Assembly (NCBI GenBank): GCA_964585925.1
Contig: CAZPFS010000003.1
Span: forward strand, 20,086-84,085
Direction of reading: 5' to 3'
DNA: 64,000 nt
Origin: JAAZLS01 sp964585925
GTDB lineage: Bacteria; Bacillota; Dethiobacteria; DTU022
The notes under the pieces: generated by a model
The model's input: the letters and a program-made list of their open reading frames with translations, nothing else
What the model was told of the DNA's origin: nothing
The model's database searches: none
In this document: positions 27,714-36,936 of the stretch, piece by piece
Layout: every line of letters begins with the position of its first letter
How positions within the stretch are numbered: position 1 is the first letter of the stretch
Made by a program: the position numbers and the translations under genes

Positions 27714-28421
27714 TTATTGGATTCCCAAATACGATTTTTTAATATCCTCATTTTTAATCAGTTCTTCCGCAGAACCTGAACTGACAATATTTCCGGTTTC
27801 CAAAACATAGGCCCGATCAGCCAATTTTAAAGCCGCCCTCACATTTTGCTCAACCAATAGAATTGATAAACCTCTTGATCGGAGAAGATTTAGTGTGTCG
27901 AATATTATCTTGACATTGGTCGGTGCAAGCCCCAATGATGGCTCATCAAGAAGGATTAAGGTGGGATGGCTCATCAACGATCTGGCAACAGCCAACATCT
28001 GTTGTTCTCCGCCGCTGAGAGTGCCCCCCAATTGATCACTTCGTTCTTTGAGTCTGGGAAAAAGCTCGTATACCAAAGCCAGGTCATCATCCAGCTTATT
28101 CCTGTCGGAACGGCACAGAGCACCAATTTTAAGATTTTCATAGACGGTAAAATAAGGGAATATTCGCCTCCCTTCAGGTGTTTGACATATTCCCAGTCTC
28201 AACCTTTCCTCGGGGGGAAGGCTGTCAATTCTTATGCCCTTGAACCATATTTGCCCGGACATCAATTTAAGTATACCGGATATGGTCATCAAGGTCGTAG
28301 TTTTTCCGGCGCCGTTTGCACCGATGATGGAAACTATCTCCTTCTCCTTTACCGATAAAGAAACCCCGTGCAAAACTTTTATATTGTCATAACCCGTTAC
28401 AATATCTTTTAGCTCAAGCAA
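27714..28421 (-). CDS. livF: Branched-chain/amide-type ABC transporter ATP-binding protein LivF
   Basis: About 235 aa from a TTG at 28421 (GGAGGGG upstream), overlapping the livG stop by 8 nt. It has Walker A GANGAGKTTTL near residue 35, QTPEGRRIFPYFTV (LivF-specific Q-loop block), LSGGEQQMLAVARSL and LLDEPSLGLAP. It energises the LivHM permease at the inner face of the membrane. Confidence 0.93.
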   Translation of the reverse strand: MLELKDIVTGYDNIKVLHGVSLSVKEKEIVSIIGANGAGKTTTLMTISGILKLMSGQIWFKGIRIDSLPPEERLRLGICQTPEGRRIFPYFTVYENLKIGALCRSDRNKLDDDLALVYELFPRLKERSDQLGGTLSGGEQQMLAVARSLMSHPTLILLDEPSLGLAPTNVKIIFDTLNLLRSRGLSILLVEQNVRAALKLADRAYVLETGNIVSSGSAEELIKNEDIKKSYLGIQ

Positions 28422-29175
28422 TATTTTCCCCTCCAAGATAAATCTCAATGACTTTGGGGTCGTTTTGAATTGCCTCCGGACTTCCCTCCGCAATTTTTGT
28501 TCCATGATTGAGAACAATAACCCGGTTTGAAACTCCCATCAGCACCTTCATGTGGTGCTCTACAATTATGATGGTTATGCCCATATCATTGATTTTTTTA
28601 AACAGCTTAATCGATTCCAGCGCCTCTTGAGTGTTCATGCCGGCGGTTGGTTCATCGAGCAGGAGCAATGACGGCTTTGTTCCGATCGCCCTTGCTATTT
28701 CCAGCCGGCGCTGGTTCCCATATGAAAGATTCCCCGCAATAATATTTTTCGAATCGTCCAATCCAAAAACCACTAAAATATTCCTGGCTTGGTGGTATAG
28801 TTCCTCTAATTCCTGTTTCGCTCTCCCGGTTCTAGCGATCATGCTTAATTTACTGCTCCTGGCATGCAGGTAACAGCTTATCAGCACATTATCTATAACT
28901 TTTAATTCTTTGAACAACCGGATGTTTTGGAAAGTACGAGATATTCCTGTCTTGGTTACCGCATCCATTTTAAAATTCGTGATGTCCCGGTTCTGGAACA
29001 ATATTTTGCCGTTAGTGGGTAAAAACATACCGGTAATCAGGTTGAAGGTAGTGGTTTTTCCCGAACCGTTTGGTCCAATGAGGCCCAAAATTTCTCCCTT
29101 GTTTACAATTAAACTGACATCATTTACAGCGCGGACTCCTCCGAATTCCTTGGTTATATTCTTAAGTTCAAGCAA
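28414..29175 (-). CDS. livG: Branched-chain/amide-type ABC transporter ATP-binding protein LivG
   Basis: About 253 aa from a TTG at 29175 with GGGGAGG upstream, six bases after the livM stop. Walker A GPNGSGKTTTFNLITG, SRTFQNIRLF (LivG Q-loop) and LSYGNQRRLEIARAIG are present, followed by LLLDEPTAGMN. It is one of the two ATPases of the LIV-type transporter. Confidence 0.93.
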   Translation of the reverse strand: MLELKNITKEFGGVRAVNDVSLIVNKGEILGLIGPNGSGKTTTFNLITGMFLPTNGKILFQNRDITNFKMDAVTKTGISRTFQNIRLFKELKVIDNVLISCYLHARSSKLSMIARTGRAKQELEELYHQARNILVVFGLDDSKNIIAGNLSYGNQRRLEIARAIGTKPSLLLLDEPTAGMNTQEALESIKLFKKINDMGITIIIVEHHMKVLMGVSNRVIVLNHGTKIAEGSPEAIQNDPKVIEIYLGGENIA

Positions 29176-29180
29176 AATAT

Positions 29181-30167
29181 TCACCTCCCCGGTACTAGTT
29201 TTTTTGTTTTGCGGCATATTTTGGCTGTCAGGTTTTTGTAAATCCCGGTAATTCCATTTGGAGCGTATATAATAAGATAAATCAATATTACGCCATAGAC
29301 AACCAACCTCCATTCCCCCAGCATACGGAGGTATTCCATCAGAAAGGTTATGATTGCAGCCCCTATCAAAGGACCCGTAATTGTACCGAGCCCGCCCAGA
29401 ATAGCCATCGTAACCACCATAATTGAAGCTGGGCCGGAGAAGCTGTCGGGACTTATAAAACCAATGTAATGTGCATAAAAAGCTCCTGCCAAACCGGCAA
29501 TAAAAGCGCTTATGGCGAATGCCAGCACTTTGCTGTAATAAGTGTTAACACCTACGGAGGCCGCGGCTATGTCATCGGATTTAAGGACCCTCCATTCCAG
29601 GCCTACTCTGGAGCTGCAAATCAAATTTATCAGGATGGTCACAATCAACAAAATGATCATTATCAAATACAATATATGGTTTCGGGAACAGAATTTAAAT
29701 CCAAACAACACGATTTGGGGGACTCGGGGAAGGCCTGAAGGGCCCCCTGTAACCCCGACCAAATTTTTGAATAAAAGAAATGCAATTTGCTGAAAGCCCA
29801 ACGTTGTAACCGCAAAATAAATTCCACGGGTCCGCAAGCTGGGCAATCCAATCAAAACCACACCCAGTAAACAAGCAGTTGATGCGCCAATAAAGATGGT
29901 GGCTATGATCGGCAAATCATAACGCATGCTGAGAATTGCGGAAGTGTAGGCGCCCATTCCAAAAAGAGCGCCGTGGCAAAGAGACATCTGCCCCGCAAAC
30001 CCGGTTATGATATTCAGGCTGCCGGCCAACAAACCATAAATCAAGATTATGATCATCAAATGCAGAACATAATTGCTTCGTATGATTTGCGGCAAAACCA
30101 GTATCAGTAACAGGAGAATCCCTTTGATAACCCATTTATATCGATCCAGCTTCATCATTGATTCCAT
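29181..30167 (-). CDS. livM: Branched-chain/amide-type ABC transporter permease LivM
   Basis: 328 aa with about eight to ten membrane helices. LivM signatures are the GFAGQMSLCHGALFGMGAYT block near residue 55 and GLGTITGPLIGAAIITFL near 255. Met4 or Met5 (AAGGATGG upstream) may be the true start. It lies between livH and livG in the usual order. Confidence 0.93.
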   Translation of the reverse strand: MESMMKLDRYKWVIKGILLLLILVLPQIIRSNYVLHLMIIILIYGLLAGSLNIITGFAGQMSLCHGALFGMGAYTSAILSMRYDLPIIATIFIGASTACLLGVVLIGLPSLRTRGIYFAVTTLGFQQIAFLLFKNLVGVTGGPSGLPRVPQIVLFGFKFCSRNHILYLIMIILLIVTILINLICSSRVGLEWRVLKSDDIAAASVGVNTYYSKVLAFAISAFIAGLAGAFYAHYIGFISPDSFSGPASIMVVTMAILGGLGTITGPLIGAAIITFLMEYLRMLGEWRLVVYGVILIYLIIYAPNGITGIYKNLTAKICRKTKKLVPGR

Positions 30168-30242
30168 CCTTTTAAAATCGCATGTTAAATTAACATAGTT
30201 TAGCTTTGCTTTCCAACCAAATTTATAGCGTGTTTTGTTCCA

Positions 30243-31115
30243 TCACATTTTTTTACCAAATATGCCGGTTGGTCTGAAAACAAGCATTACAATCAACAGA
30301 AAAAAAGCAACTATATCCCGATACCCGGAGAACAAAAAGGATTCAGCCAGCCCCTCGATAAGACCAAGGGCAAAGCCGCTGACAATCGCTCCGGCGATAT
30401 TGCCCATCCCTCCGATAACCACCAATACAAAAGCCTTGAGCCCCAATGTTTCGCCCATTGTTGGTTGCAAAACAAAAATCGGGGCAATTAATACTCCGGC
30501 AACTCCGGCCATCCCTGCCGCGAGGGCAAAAGAATAAGAAACGACCTTGTTAACCCTCACGCCAACCAATCTGGCCATATCATTGTCTTGTGAATACGAC
30601 CTGATCTCCAAGCCTAACCAGGTGCGTCTGATCAGGTAATTCAGGGCAATTAGAAGTATCACCGCAGCGATGATAATTATTATCCTTTGCACGCTCATCG
30701 ATACACTTCCAAACTGAACCACCTGATCTGCATAAGGGGTATGAAAGCTTCTAGGCACTGAGCCAAATACGATCTGGGCCAAATTCTGAAGAAGTACAGC
30801 CAAGCCGAGGGATGCCATTAATTGGTTTAAAATATGTTTTCCCCGGAGCGGGCGAAATATCAACCGCTCAGTGGAAACCCCTATTATAGCCGCCAGAAAA
30901 AAAGCGCCGATCAAAGAACCGAAATAACCAATACCCAAGTAGGAATACAACACCATGCCCAGGTACGCGCCGATCATGTACTTCTGCCCGTGCGCAAAAT
31001 CAATAACCTGCAATACCCCGGTAATCAGGGTAAGCCCTGTGGCGACTAAGGTATAAATCCCTCCCCTTACAAGGCCGTGTATAATTTGTTGTGTCAGTTC
31101 TTCCATTACATTCAT
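30243..31115 (-). CDS. livH: Branched-chain/amide-type ABC transporter permease LivH
   Basis: 290 aa and highly hydrophobic. It has the LivH signature HGLVRGGIYTLVATGLTLI at the start, IDFAHGQKYMIGAYLG near 38 and the EAA-like VIGGMGNIAGAIVSGFALG near 225. It pairs with LivM to form the transmembrane pore. Confidence 0.93.
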   Translation of the reverse strand: MNVMEELTQQIIHGLVRGGIYTLVATGLTLITGVLQVIDFAHGQKYMIGAYLGMVLYSYLGIGYFGSLIGAFFLAAIIGVSTERLIFRPLRGKHILNQLMASLGLAVLLQNLAQIVFGSVPRSFHTPYADQVVQFGSVSMSVQRIIIIIAAVILLIALNYLIRRTWLGLEIRSYSQDNDMARLVGVRVNKVVSYSFALAAGMAGVAGVLIAPIFVLQPTMGETLGLKAFVLVVIGGMGNIAGAIVSGFALGLIEGLAESFLFSGYRDIVAFFLLIVMLVFRPTGIFGKKM

Positions 31116-31156
31116 TCCATTCTAGTAAGATAATAAAAATGTTAATAGGAAGAATT

Positions 31157-31186
31157 AACGGGGGCGATCTCAAAATCACCCCCGTT
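31157..31186 (-). terminator. Hairpin after livK (attenuator or partial terminator)
   Basis: On the plus strand, AACGGGGGCGAT and ATCACCCCCGTT form an 11-bp stem with one mismatch and a 6-nt loop. On the minus strand it follows the livK stop by a few bases and is followed by a weak T-rich stretch. Such hairpins usually lower transporter expression relative to the binding protein. Confidence 0.7.
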
Positions 31187-31194
31187 TAACCGAT

Positions 31195-32370
31195 TTATTC
31201 TGCCATTAGTTCTTCCATGGTATACAATTGCTTGTCGGCAAGAACCCTTTTCCCGTCTCGGATCACAGAAAACAATTGTTGGAATTCAAGCTGACCTTTT
31301 TCATCAAAATGAACCGGTCCCATGGGGCTTCCCAGACCATCTGTCGCCGCAATAGCATCCCTTACCTTGATCGGGTCTGCGCTTCCGGCACGCTCGATCG
31401 CATCCAGAACAATGAGCAACCCGCCATATCCTTCGGCTGCATAATTGGTAGGAAGGTATCCATATTTATTTTCAAATGTTTCAACCAATTTTTTGGTCGC
31501 GCTGTTTCTGAGGAAGGTTGGCTCAAAAACCGATTTAATGATCATCCCCTCAGCGCTGTCACCGGCAATCCTGATCAGCTCATCGTCAGCCAGTCCGCCA
31601 AAACCGCCAAGTTGCGTTTCAATTTTAAGCTCCTTAGCCTGACGAACAATTTGGGCGCCGTCTCCAACCCAAGAGGCAATCAAGATCATATCGGGGTTGG
31701 TTCCCTGAACCTTGGTCAGGAGGTTATAGTAATCGGTTTCCCCGGGGTTATGTGTTTCAGCCGCCACGATTTCCAAGCCCAATCTTTGGGCCGGTTGGGC
31801 AAATGATTCATAGGTTGTTCTGCCGAAGTCATCGTTGGGGTAAATAATGGCTACTTTTTCATATTCTAAAATGTTTTTTACATATTCCGCAATTGCTTCC
31901 GCCTGAAATCTTGCCTGGGTGGTTACCCGGAATACAAAATGATAACCCAGCTCAGTGATATCCGGGGCAAGAGCAGCTGTAAGCACCGGTATTTGCGCAG
32001 ATTCGAAATCAGGCAAAACCGCCAATACACATGGGCTGTTGAAAGGCCCCAACACGGCTGTTACGTTATGCTGGGTTATTATTCTGTTTGCAGCATTAAT
32101 GCTCTCATCAGGTTTTGCCGCATCATCAAAAACTACCAAATCAATTTTGCGCCCCAGCACGCCGCCGGCATTGTTTACTTCCTCGATGTGCATTTGAATC
32201 GCTCTTAAAGGTTCTTCCCCCAGATATGCCGCCGATCCGGTAAGGGGTCCAATAAACGCAAGCTGTATAGGCTCCTCTGCTGCTTCTTCCTCGGCAGTAC
32301 AACCAGCCAGGACAAAAAGTAACAAACATGTTAATATCACAGACAATACTATGCTGTTACGAAGACGCAT
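31195..32370 (-). CDS. LIV-type ABC transporter substrate-binding lipoprotein
   Basis: 391 aa. A signal peptide with lipobox LAGC (Cys24) indicates a membrane-anchored extracellular lipoprotein. The mature part starts IQLAFIGPLTGSAAYLGEE, the typical Leu/Ile/Val-binding (Peripla_BP_6) opening, and contains ITQHNVTAVLGPFNSP and TDYYNLLTKVQGTNPDMIL. Family members bind amino acids, amides, urea or aromatic acids, so the ligand is open. The surrounding amidohydrolases suggest an N-acyl or ureido compound. Confidence 0.93.
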   Translation of the reverse strand: MRLRNSIVLSVILTCLLLFVLAGCTAEEEAAEEPIQLAFIGPLTGSAAYLGEEPLRAIQMHIEEVNNAGGVLGRKIDLVVFDDAAKPDESINAANRIITQHNVTAVLGPFNSPCVLAVLPDFESAQIPVLTAALAPDITELGYHFVFRVTTQARFQAEAIAEYVKNILEYEKVAIIYPNDDFGRTTYESFAQPAQRLGLEIVAAETHNPGETDYYNLLTKVQGTNPDMILIASWVGDGAQIVRQAKELKIETQLGGFGGLADDELIRIAGDSAEGMIIKSVFEPTFLRNSATKKLVETFENKYGYLPTNYAAEGYGGLLIVLDAIERAGSADPIKVRDAIAATDGLGSPMGPVHFDEKGQLEFQQLFSVIRDGKRVLADKQLYTMEELMAE

Positions 32371-32474
32371 TTTGCAATACCCCCTGATTTTTATTTACAT
32401 ATGTTGTTAGTTGGCATCGGCACCGCGTTGATTTATTTGTTGGATCACCCCATTTTGGTTGATTGCCGAAGGGA

Positions 32475-34208
32475 TCAGATTTCCTTCAGCAGTTCCAAAG
32501 AACAATTCAAGGCATCATAGCATTGATTTCTTCTTCTCATTGCCCTGGTATAATGGGTTTTGTAATTTTCGCTCTCTACCGGAAATCTTTCAAGACGTTC
32601 GAGATCCGTAAGGCCGGGCAATGGATTTTTTAAATCCGACAGGCCATATGTGTCCTGCCCGTATCTGCCGATCACGGTATGCCTGACAGGCAGCGTGTAC
32701 CGACACAATTTCATGAGGATCTTATTGATATTTTTTATTTGTTCACTGGCTATGGTCATTTTTTTCAGATCACCCTTGAGCTGTTCCAATTTTTTTGCCT
32801 TCTCCGTAAATCCATTGTTCAACTCGATCAGGCTGCTGATATCAATATCATGCTTTTCACCCATTTTTTCCAGCCTGGATAACCGCTGGGTAAATTCATC
32901 AGCCACACTGCAAAATTCAAAAGGCAAAATATCCCGATTCAGCATTTCCCATACAAAACCGGCATTGCACCTCAGATCCCTCATCAGAACATTTTCATCA
33001 ACCTTGTCAATGGTGTCCAGATCGCTGTGATACCACCAGCCAAGAATAGCTCCTTTCCATTTGGCTATTTCTTGGTGAGAATGCATGGAAAGACCAAACA
33101 GGGATGGAATACCTATTCCAAAAAATGATTGGTCGCCAATCTTGTCCTGCCGTATTTCATCATAAGGAGTATCCTTTAAAAATTTTGCGGCAACCTGACG
33201 GGCAAACAGTTTTAATTCAGCTGTGCTCCAAGCGACAAACCGTGAGGCTCCCAACATGCCCGGGGAATCAATGTTTAAATAGGCGATCCCATTGTTTTGC
33301 AACTGGCTCCAGTTATGATCCACATACCATGTGGAGCCTTCCATAATGCCTGTTTCATGGCCGGGCCAAAATCCAATGACCACACTCCTTTTTAAACGAG
33401 GTTGATTTTGGGCCAAAACACGGGCAATTTCCATGGTAACAGCGTTTCCCGTCGCATTGCAGGTAACCCCTGCATTCCAGGCATCATAGTGCCCCCCCAC
33501 CACAATAAATTTTTCAGGTTCATCATTACCCTGAATAAAGCCAAGCGGTTCAATAATTTTACGCCACTCCCGCGTACATTCGCTTTTGATCCAAAGCGTT
33601 ACCTTCCCGCGCCGGCAGAGCTCTATTAAACGATCGCCGTCTTTCCTCATGATGCTGACAACCGGTATTTTAGGCATCTGCTTGATATCTTCAGGTGTTG
33701 GATTGCCCCAGGGAGCTTTAACCGTCCCATACGTTAAATTTTCAAACTCAGGAGATCCCCAATTTGCCATTACAACCGCAAGAGCGCCGTTTACGGTGGC
33801 AATTCGTACCTTTTCGGGACGCGGGGGATCATATGACAAGTCAAGCAAAACTATCTTGTTTTTAACATCTAAGCCGTTATACCTTTCCTCTTTGCCCTCC
33901 CCAAGATATACAACTTCTCCTTCCAATCCCTCTTTGGGAGTGGACACACCTTGCGCAAAAACAGAACAAGGTAATTCTGCAGCTTCAGGCGCTAAAATTT
34001 TTAACCGGCCGCTTATGGGGAAGGAAACCAAACCATCCAGGTAATGTAAATGTGTATCTACCCCTGCCCCTTGCAGTTCGGTTTGGATATAGCGGGAAAC
34101 CTCTTTTTCCACCTCAGTACCGGATAATCGCTCCTGAGCTATGTCGGTAATGTTATTGATATCTTTAAATGTCCTGGAAATTGAAAGTTGATCGATATAA
34201 TCCAGCAT
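32475..34208 (-). CDS. M28-like peptidase homolog with PA domain and altered metal site
   Basis: 577 aa. A PA-type domain (about 60-215) is inserted before an M28 core. Aligned by eye with glutamate carboxypeptidase II, the zinc ligands are His240 (GGHYDAW), Glu285, Asp314 (LNIDSPG) and a late His in WWYHSDLDT. The metal-bridging Asp is replaced by Cys250 (GVTCNATGN), and the general-base Glu by His284 (WPGHETG). There is no signal peptide, so it is cytoplasmic. It may have a different chemistry or be a non-peptidase hydrolase. It lies upstream of the LIV transporter in the sigma-54 gene block. Confidence 0.75.
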   Translation of the reverse strand: MLDYIDQLSISRTFKDINNITDIAQERLSGTEVEKEVSRYIQTELQGAGVDTHLHYLDGLVSFPISGRLKILAPEAAELPCSVFAQGVSTPKEGLEGEVVYLGEGKEERYNGLDVKNKIVLLDLSYDPPRPEKVRIATVNGALAVVMANWGSPEFENLTYGTVKAPWGNPTPEDIKQMPKIPVVSIMRKDGDRLIELCRRGKVTLWIKSECTREWRKIIEPLGFIQGNDEPEKFIVVGGHYDAWNAGVTCNATGNAVTMEIARVLAQNQPRLKRSVVIGFWPGHETGIMEGSTWYVDHNWSQLQNNGIAYLNIDSPGMLGASRFVAWSTAELKLFARQVAAKFLKDTPYDEIRQDKIGDQSFFGIGIPSLFGLSMHSHQEIAKWKGAILGWWYHSDLDTIDKVDENVLMRDLRCNAGFVWEMLNRDILPFEFCSVADEFTQRLSRLEKMGEKHDIDISSLIELNNGFTEKAKKLEQLKGDLKKMTIASEQIKNINKILMKLCRYTLPVRHTVIGRYGQDTYGLSDLKNPLPGLTDLERLERFPVESENYKTHYTRAMRRRNQCYDALNCSLELLKEI

Positions 34209-34290
34209 TTACATCACCCCTTATAAATTTATAGATTTCAAAACGGACAAAATTTTTAAAAGGCACCTTGTCCCGCAAAAAATAGGTGAA

Positions 34291-35193
34291 TCAACGATTC
34301 CTTAAAAATACCGGCAATTGTTCCTCTTTTTGACCCTTGTATTGGCAGTGTACAACAACATGATCGACCTTGGTGTTTTTCGCCTGTTGGGCGGATCTGA
34401 TATCACAGGTCTCACAAATGGCTTTTCTCGGCATCAGCGGAGGCTCGCCTTTGATCGACTCTATCAGGCTGATTGCTTTTTCAAGAGCCGCGCTGTCTCC
34501 CTCCGCAATCAAGCTTACCGAACCTTCCGAACCGCCGTGGCCTCCGGAGGCGACATGAAAGCCGTCAACTCCGGTCAGAATCTTCAATGCTTCGATTTCC
34601 GTGATTACCCTGGCCCCTGTAAGCGGAATCATTCCAAGTTTCATGCCGCTGCAATAATCGAGTTTTTGTATCCCGCACAGCTCAACAGACTGTTTTACCG
34701 AAGGCACCATTTTTTCCAAACCGACGGGAGAAATAATTTGTATCCCCTGGGCTAAAAGCATTCCTATAGCCCATCCTACAGCTCCTCCTTCCGGATGGCC
34801 GACAAAAGCTGCAACGTTGCCTTCCCTATCCAGGGCATTGGCGCCTTTAACAAAAACTGAGTTTTTATCAAACTGGACCAACATCTCGGCCATGGTGGGG
34901 GTGGGGGGTTGAATTTCTCCCCTGTCAATAAACAAACTGATCGGTTTCTCTTCAACCAGCGTTTGGCAAGTAACCCCTTTGGTCAGAACCCCGGATAGAT
35001 ACTTATTCCGGTCAAACAGCTCATTAAATTTTTCTTTTCCCAGGATTTCTTCCGCCACATATACATTTGTTGATCCCAATTGGATATGCAACTTGCCGTT
35101 TCTTAAAGCGTTTTTTATCTCCTTCATTTCGGCAACGCCTTTTCCAATAAGCCTTTTTGATTCAGCAGGTGTTAGTACAAATAATGCACGCAT
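34291..35193 (-). CDS. Conserved-looking protein of unknown function (300 aa)
   Basis: I do not recognise the family. The protein is soluble and starts MRALFVLTPAESKRLIGKG. It holds Gly-rich stretches that look like ligand loops (FVGHPEGGAVGWAIGMLLAQG in part, and VASGGHGGSEGSV) and ends with a Cys cluster (CETCD near residue 264, later VHCQYKG). Context is the useful clue: it lies between the cysteine-desulfidase-like gene and the M28-like gene, on the same strand and probably in the same transcript. A catabolic or sensing role in that pathway is an inference. Confidence 0.6.
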   Translation of the reverse strand: MRALFVLTPAESKRLIGKGVAEMKEIKNALRNGKLHIQLGSTNVYVAEEILGKEKFNELFDRNKYLSGVLTKGVTCQTLVEEKPISLFIDRGEIQPPTPTMAEMLVQFDKNSVFVKGANALDREGNVAAFVGHPEGGAVGWAIGMLLAQGIQIISPVGLEKMVPSVKQSVELCGIQKLDYCSGMKLGMIPLTGARVITEIEALKILTGVDGFHVASGGHGGSEGSVSLIAEGDSAALEKAISLIESIKGEPPLMPRKAICETCDIRSAQQAKNTKVDHVVVHCQYKGQKEEQLPVFLRNR

Positions 35194-35361
35194 TTGATTC
35201 CCTCCTTAAATATAGTAACCAACCGCTGATTTTGAGGCAGCCGATAAACACCCATATTTGCTAAAATATTTCGGTACATTTCGGCTCTACCTCACTTATT
35301 CCTGCATTTCCCCTCACTACGAAAAAGATTGGAATACCCCAACTGTTTGGTTTTATTCCAA

Positions 35362-36642
35362 TTATCCCATGGATTCGATAATCTGAACCAAGGCTTTATC
35401 CGCGCACTGCATTCCTTTGTTGACCAGGAAGGAAGCGTTGCCAATAGTGTGTTCGGCGCCGGGACCAACAATTCCGTCCTTGGGCTGAATAACAACACCC
35501 CGTATCGCCAGCATAGCGGCATCATAAGCGGTGCTTGCAGCCACAGAGAGTTTTAAGGCACAGCCTCCTTTGGCACCGTCGCAGATCATTCCGGCAAGAG
35601 CGCCGATAACATTGATCACCGCCGCCTGTAAATCCAGATCGCTGCCGCCCTGTAAATACGCCAGCGCGGCTGAAGCCCCTGCACCGGCGGCAATTGCACA
35701 CCCGCAAACGGGGGTCAGAATTCCAATTTTTGATTTTATGTATATAGTTATCAGAGTACTCAGCGCAATGGCTCTTAAAACATTTTCCTCTGAGATCTTA
35801 TTTATCTCTGCAAAGGTGCCAATCGGAACAATGGCGGTAATACCCTGGTTTCCGCTCCCCGCGATAGCCGCTACCGGAAAATCCAAACCATTCATTCGCA
35901 CATCACAGGCTGCCGAAGTGAGAATCTTTATTCGATTGAATAGATGCAAATTGGATGTTTTTGCTTTTGTATCCCCATATATTTCCTGCAAAGCCGCGCC
36001 AAAAAAATTAACCCCTACCTCTTTTAAACCTGCCCGGGCTATTTGCATATTCATTTCCCAGCTGTCACTTAGAAATTCAATTTCTTTGGGATCAATTTCA
36101 TGTATAAATTTGATTATTGCAGCCAAATCCAATCCATCAAGGGCGCTTCCTTTGTAATTACCTGCTCCGCAGGGATTGCAAAGAATTGCATTTCCGTTAT
36201 GCTCCAAACAAACGACATTCGTATGGTTTCCTGTAATCAGACAGCGACCGTGATCGCTGTCAGTCTTTATACAAACATCAATGTATAGGCCAAATTGCTC
36301 GCGTATTTTTATTTCAATTAATGACGCGTTTACCATTTTTATGGCTTTACCAATGTCATCTTCATTGATGTCCTTTAAAACCTCCAATTGGTATTGCGGT
36401 TTCCCGGCAATCACGCCCAATGCCACCGCATAGTCAAGCCCTTTTAGGGTTGTCCTAGGAATCGTAACTCGCAGACAATTTTTATAAAAATTATTATCCA
36501 CCAAAACCGTTATTGACTTAATTTCACCGGATGTTTTTTCCCTTGCCAGCGCTCCCGCATAGGCCAAAGCCACAGGTTCAGTGCAGCCCAAAGCCGGCTG
36601 TATATTGCTTTTTAAAATGTTTAGTACAGCTTCCTCGTTCAA
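35362..36642 (-). CDS. L-cysteine desulfidase / UPF0597 (YhaM) family protein
   Basis: About 426 aa from a TTG at 36642 with AGGTGA upstream; the frame continues to 36786, but that part crosses the sigma-54 promoter. It carries the family hallmarks ALGCTEPVALAYAGA (Cys20), CNPCGAGNYKGSALDG near 195 and VCGCAIAAGAGASAAL near 330. The conserved Cys residues are thought to hold an iron-sulfur cluster related to serine dehydratase alpha chains. Known members break cysteine into sulfide, ammonia and pyruvate. It is the first gene after the -24/-12 promoter. A different beta-elimination substrate is possible. Confidence 0.85.
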   Translation of the reverse strand: MNEEAVLNILKSNIQPALGCTEPVALAYAGALAREKTSGEIKSITVLVDNNFYKNCLRVTIPRTTLKGLDYAVALGVIAGKPQYQLEVLKDINEDDIGKAIKMVNASLIEIKIREQFGLYIDVCIKTDSDHGRCLITGNHTNVVCLEHNGNAILCNPCGAGNYKGSALDGLDLAAIIKFIHEIDPKEIEFLSDSWEMNMQIARAGLKEVGVNFFGAALQEIYGDTKAKTSNLHLFNRIKILTSAACDVRMNGLDFPVAAIAGSGNQGITAIVPIGTFAEINKISEENVLRAIALSTLITIYIKSKIGILTPVCGCAIAAGAGASAALAYLQGGSDLDLQAAVINVIGALAGMICDGAKGGCALKLSVAASTAYDAAMLAIRGVVIQPKDGIVGPGAEHTIGNASFLVNKGMQCADKALVQIIESMG

Positions 36643-36700
36643 AATATAATCACCTGCTTCTTCATATTCATCAACTGCTGTATCCTTGTTAAATACAAAC

Positions 36701-36716
36701 AGCAATATGCATGCCA
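36701..36716 (-). promoter_or_regulatory. Sigma-54 (-24/-12) promoter
   Basis: On the minus strand, TGGCAT, five bases, TTGCT gives GG and GC elements separated by exactly 10 bp, matching the TGGCAC-N5-TTGCT consensus. It lies about 60 bp before the desulfidase-like gene and faces away from the divergent sigma-54 activator gene. Confidence 0.8.
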
Positions 36717-36779
36717 TGTCTGGATTGCGGCGCTGCAATTGCTTTTTCAGGAAAATCACTGTTACGCAAACCGGAAACT

Positions 36780-36794
36780 TTATCATATTGATAA
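36780..36794. promoter_or_regulatory. Activator-binding palindrome, copy 1
   Basis: TTATCA-TAT-TGATAA, a 15-bp palindrome about 65 bp upstream of the -24 element. It is identical to copy 2 at 36849, as expected for an enhancer site of the adjacent sigma-54 activator. Confidence 0.7.
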
Positions 36795-36848
36795 ATATAG
36801 CCGTCCGGAATTAGCCCTATGCTCCCTTTTCTTCCCGCAATCCCGGTA

Positions 36849-36863
36849 TTATCATATTGATAA
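36849..36863. promoter_or_regulatory. Activator-binding palindrome, copy 2
   Basis: An identical TTATCA-TAT-TGATAA palindrome, 69 bp from copy 1 and about 75 bp before the activator gene. The outer bases (AT...AT) extend the symmetry slightly. It could serve both activation of the divergent operon and autoregulation. Confidence 0.7.
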
Positions 36864-36936
36864 TAAGCATTTATTATAGTTACCAAATGTCTAAATCGTT
36901 CAATAGCAGGAGAAGTTTAAGGATAAGCGAAGTATA

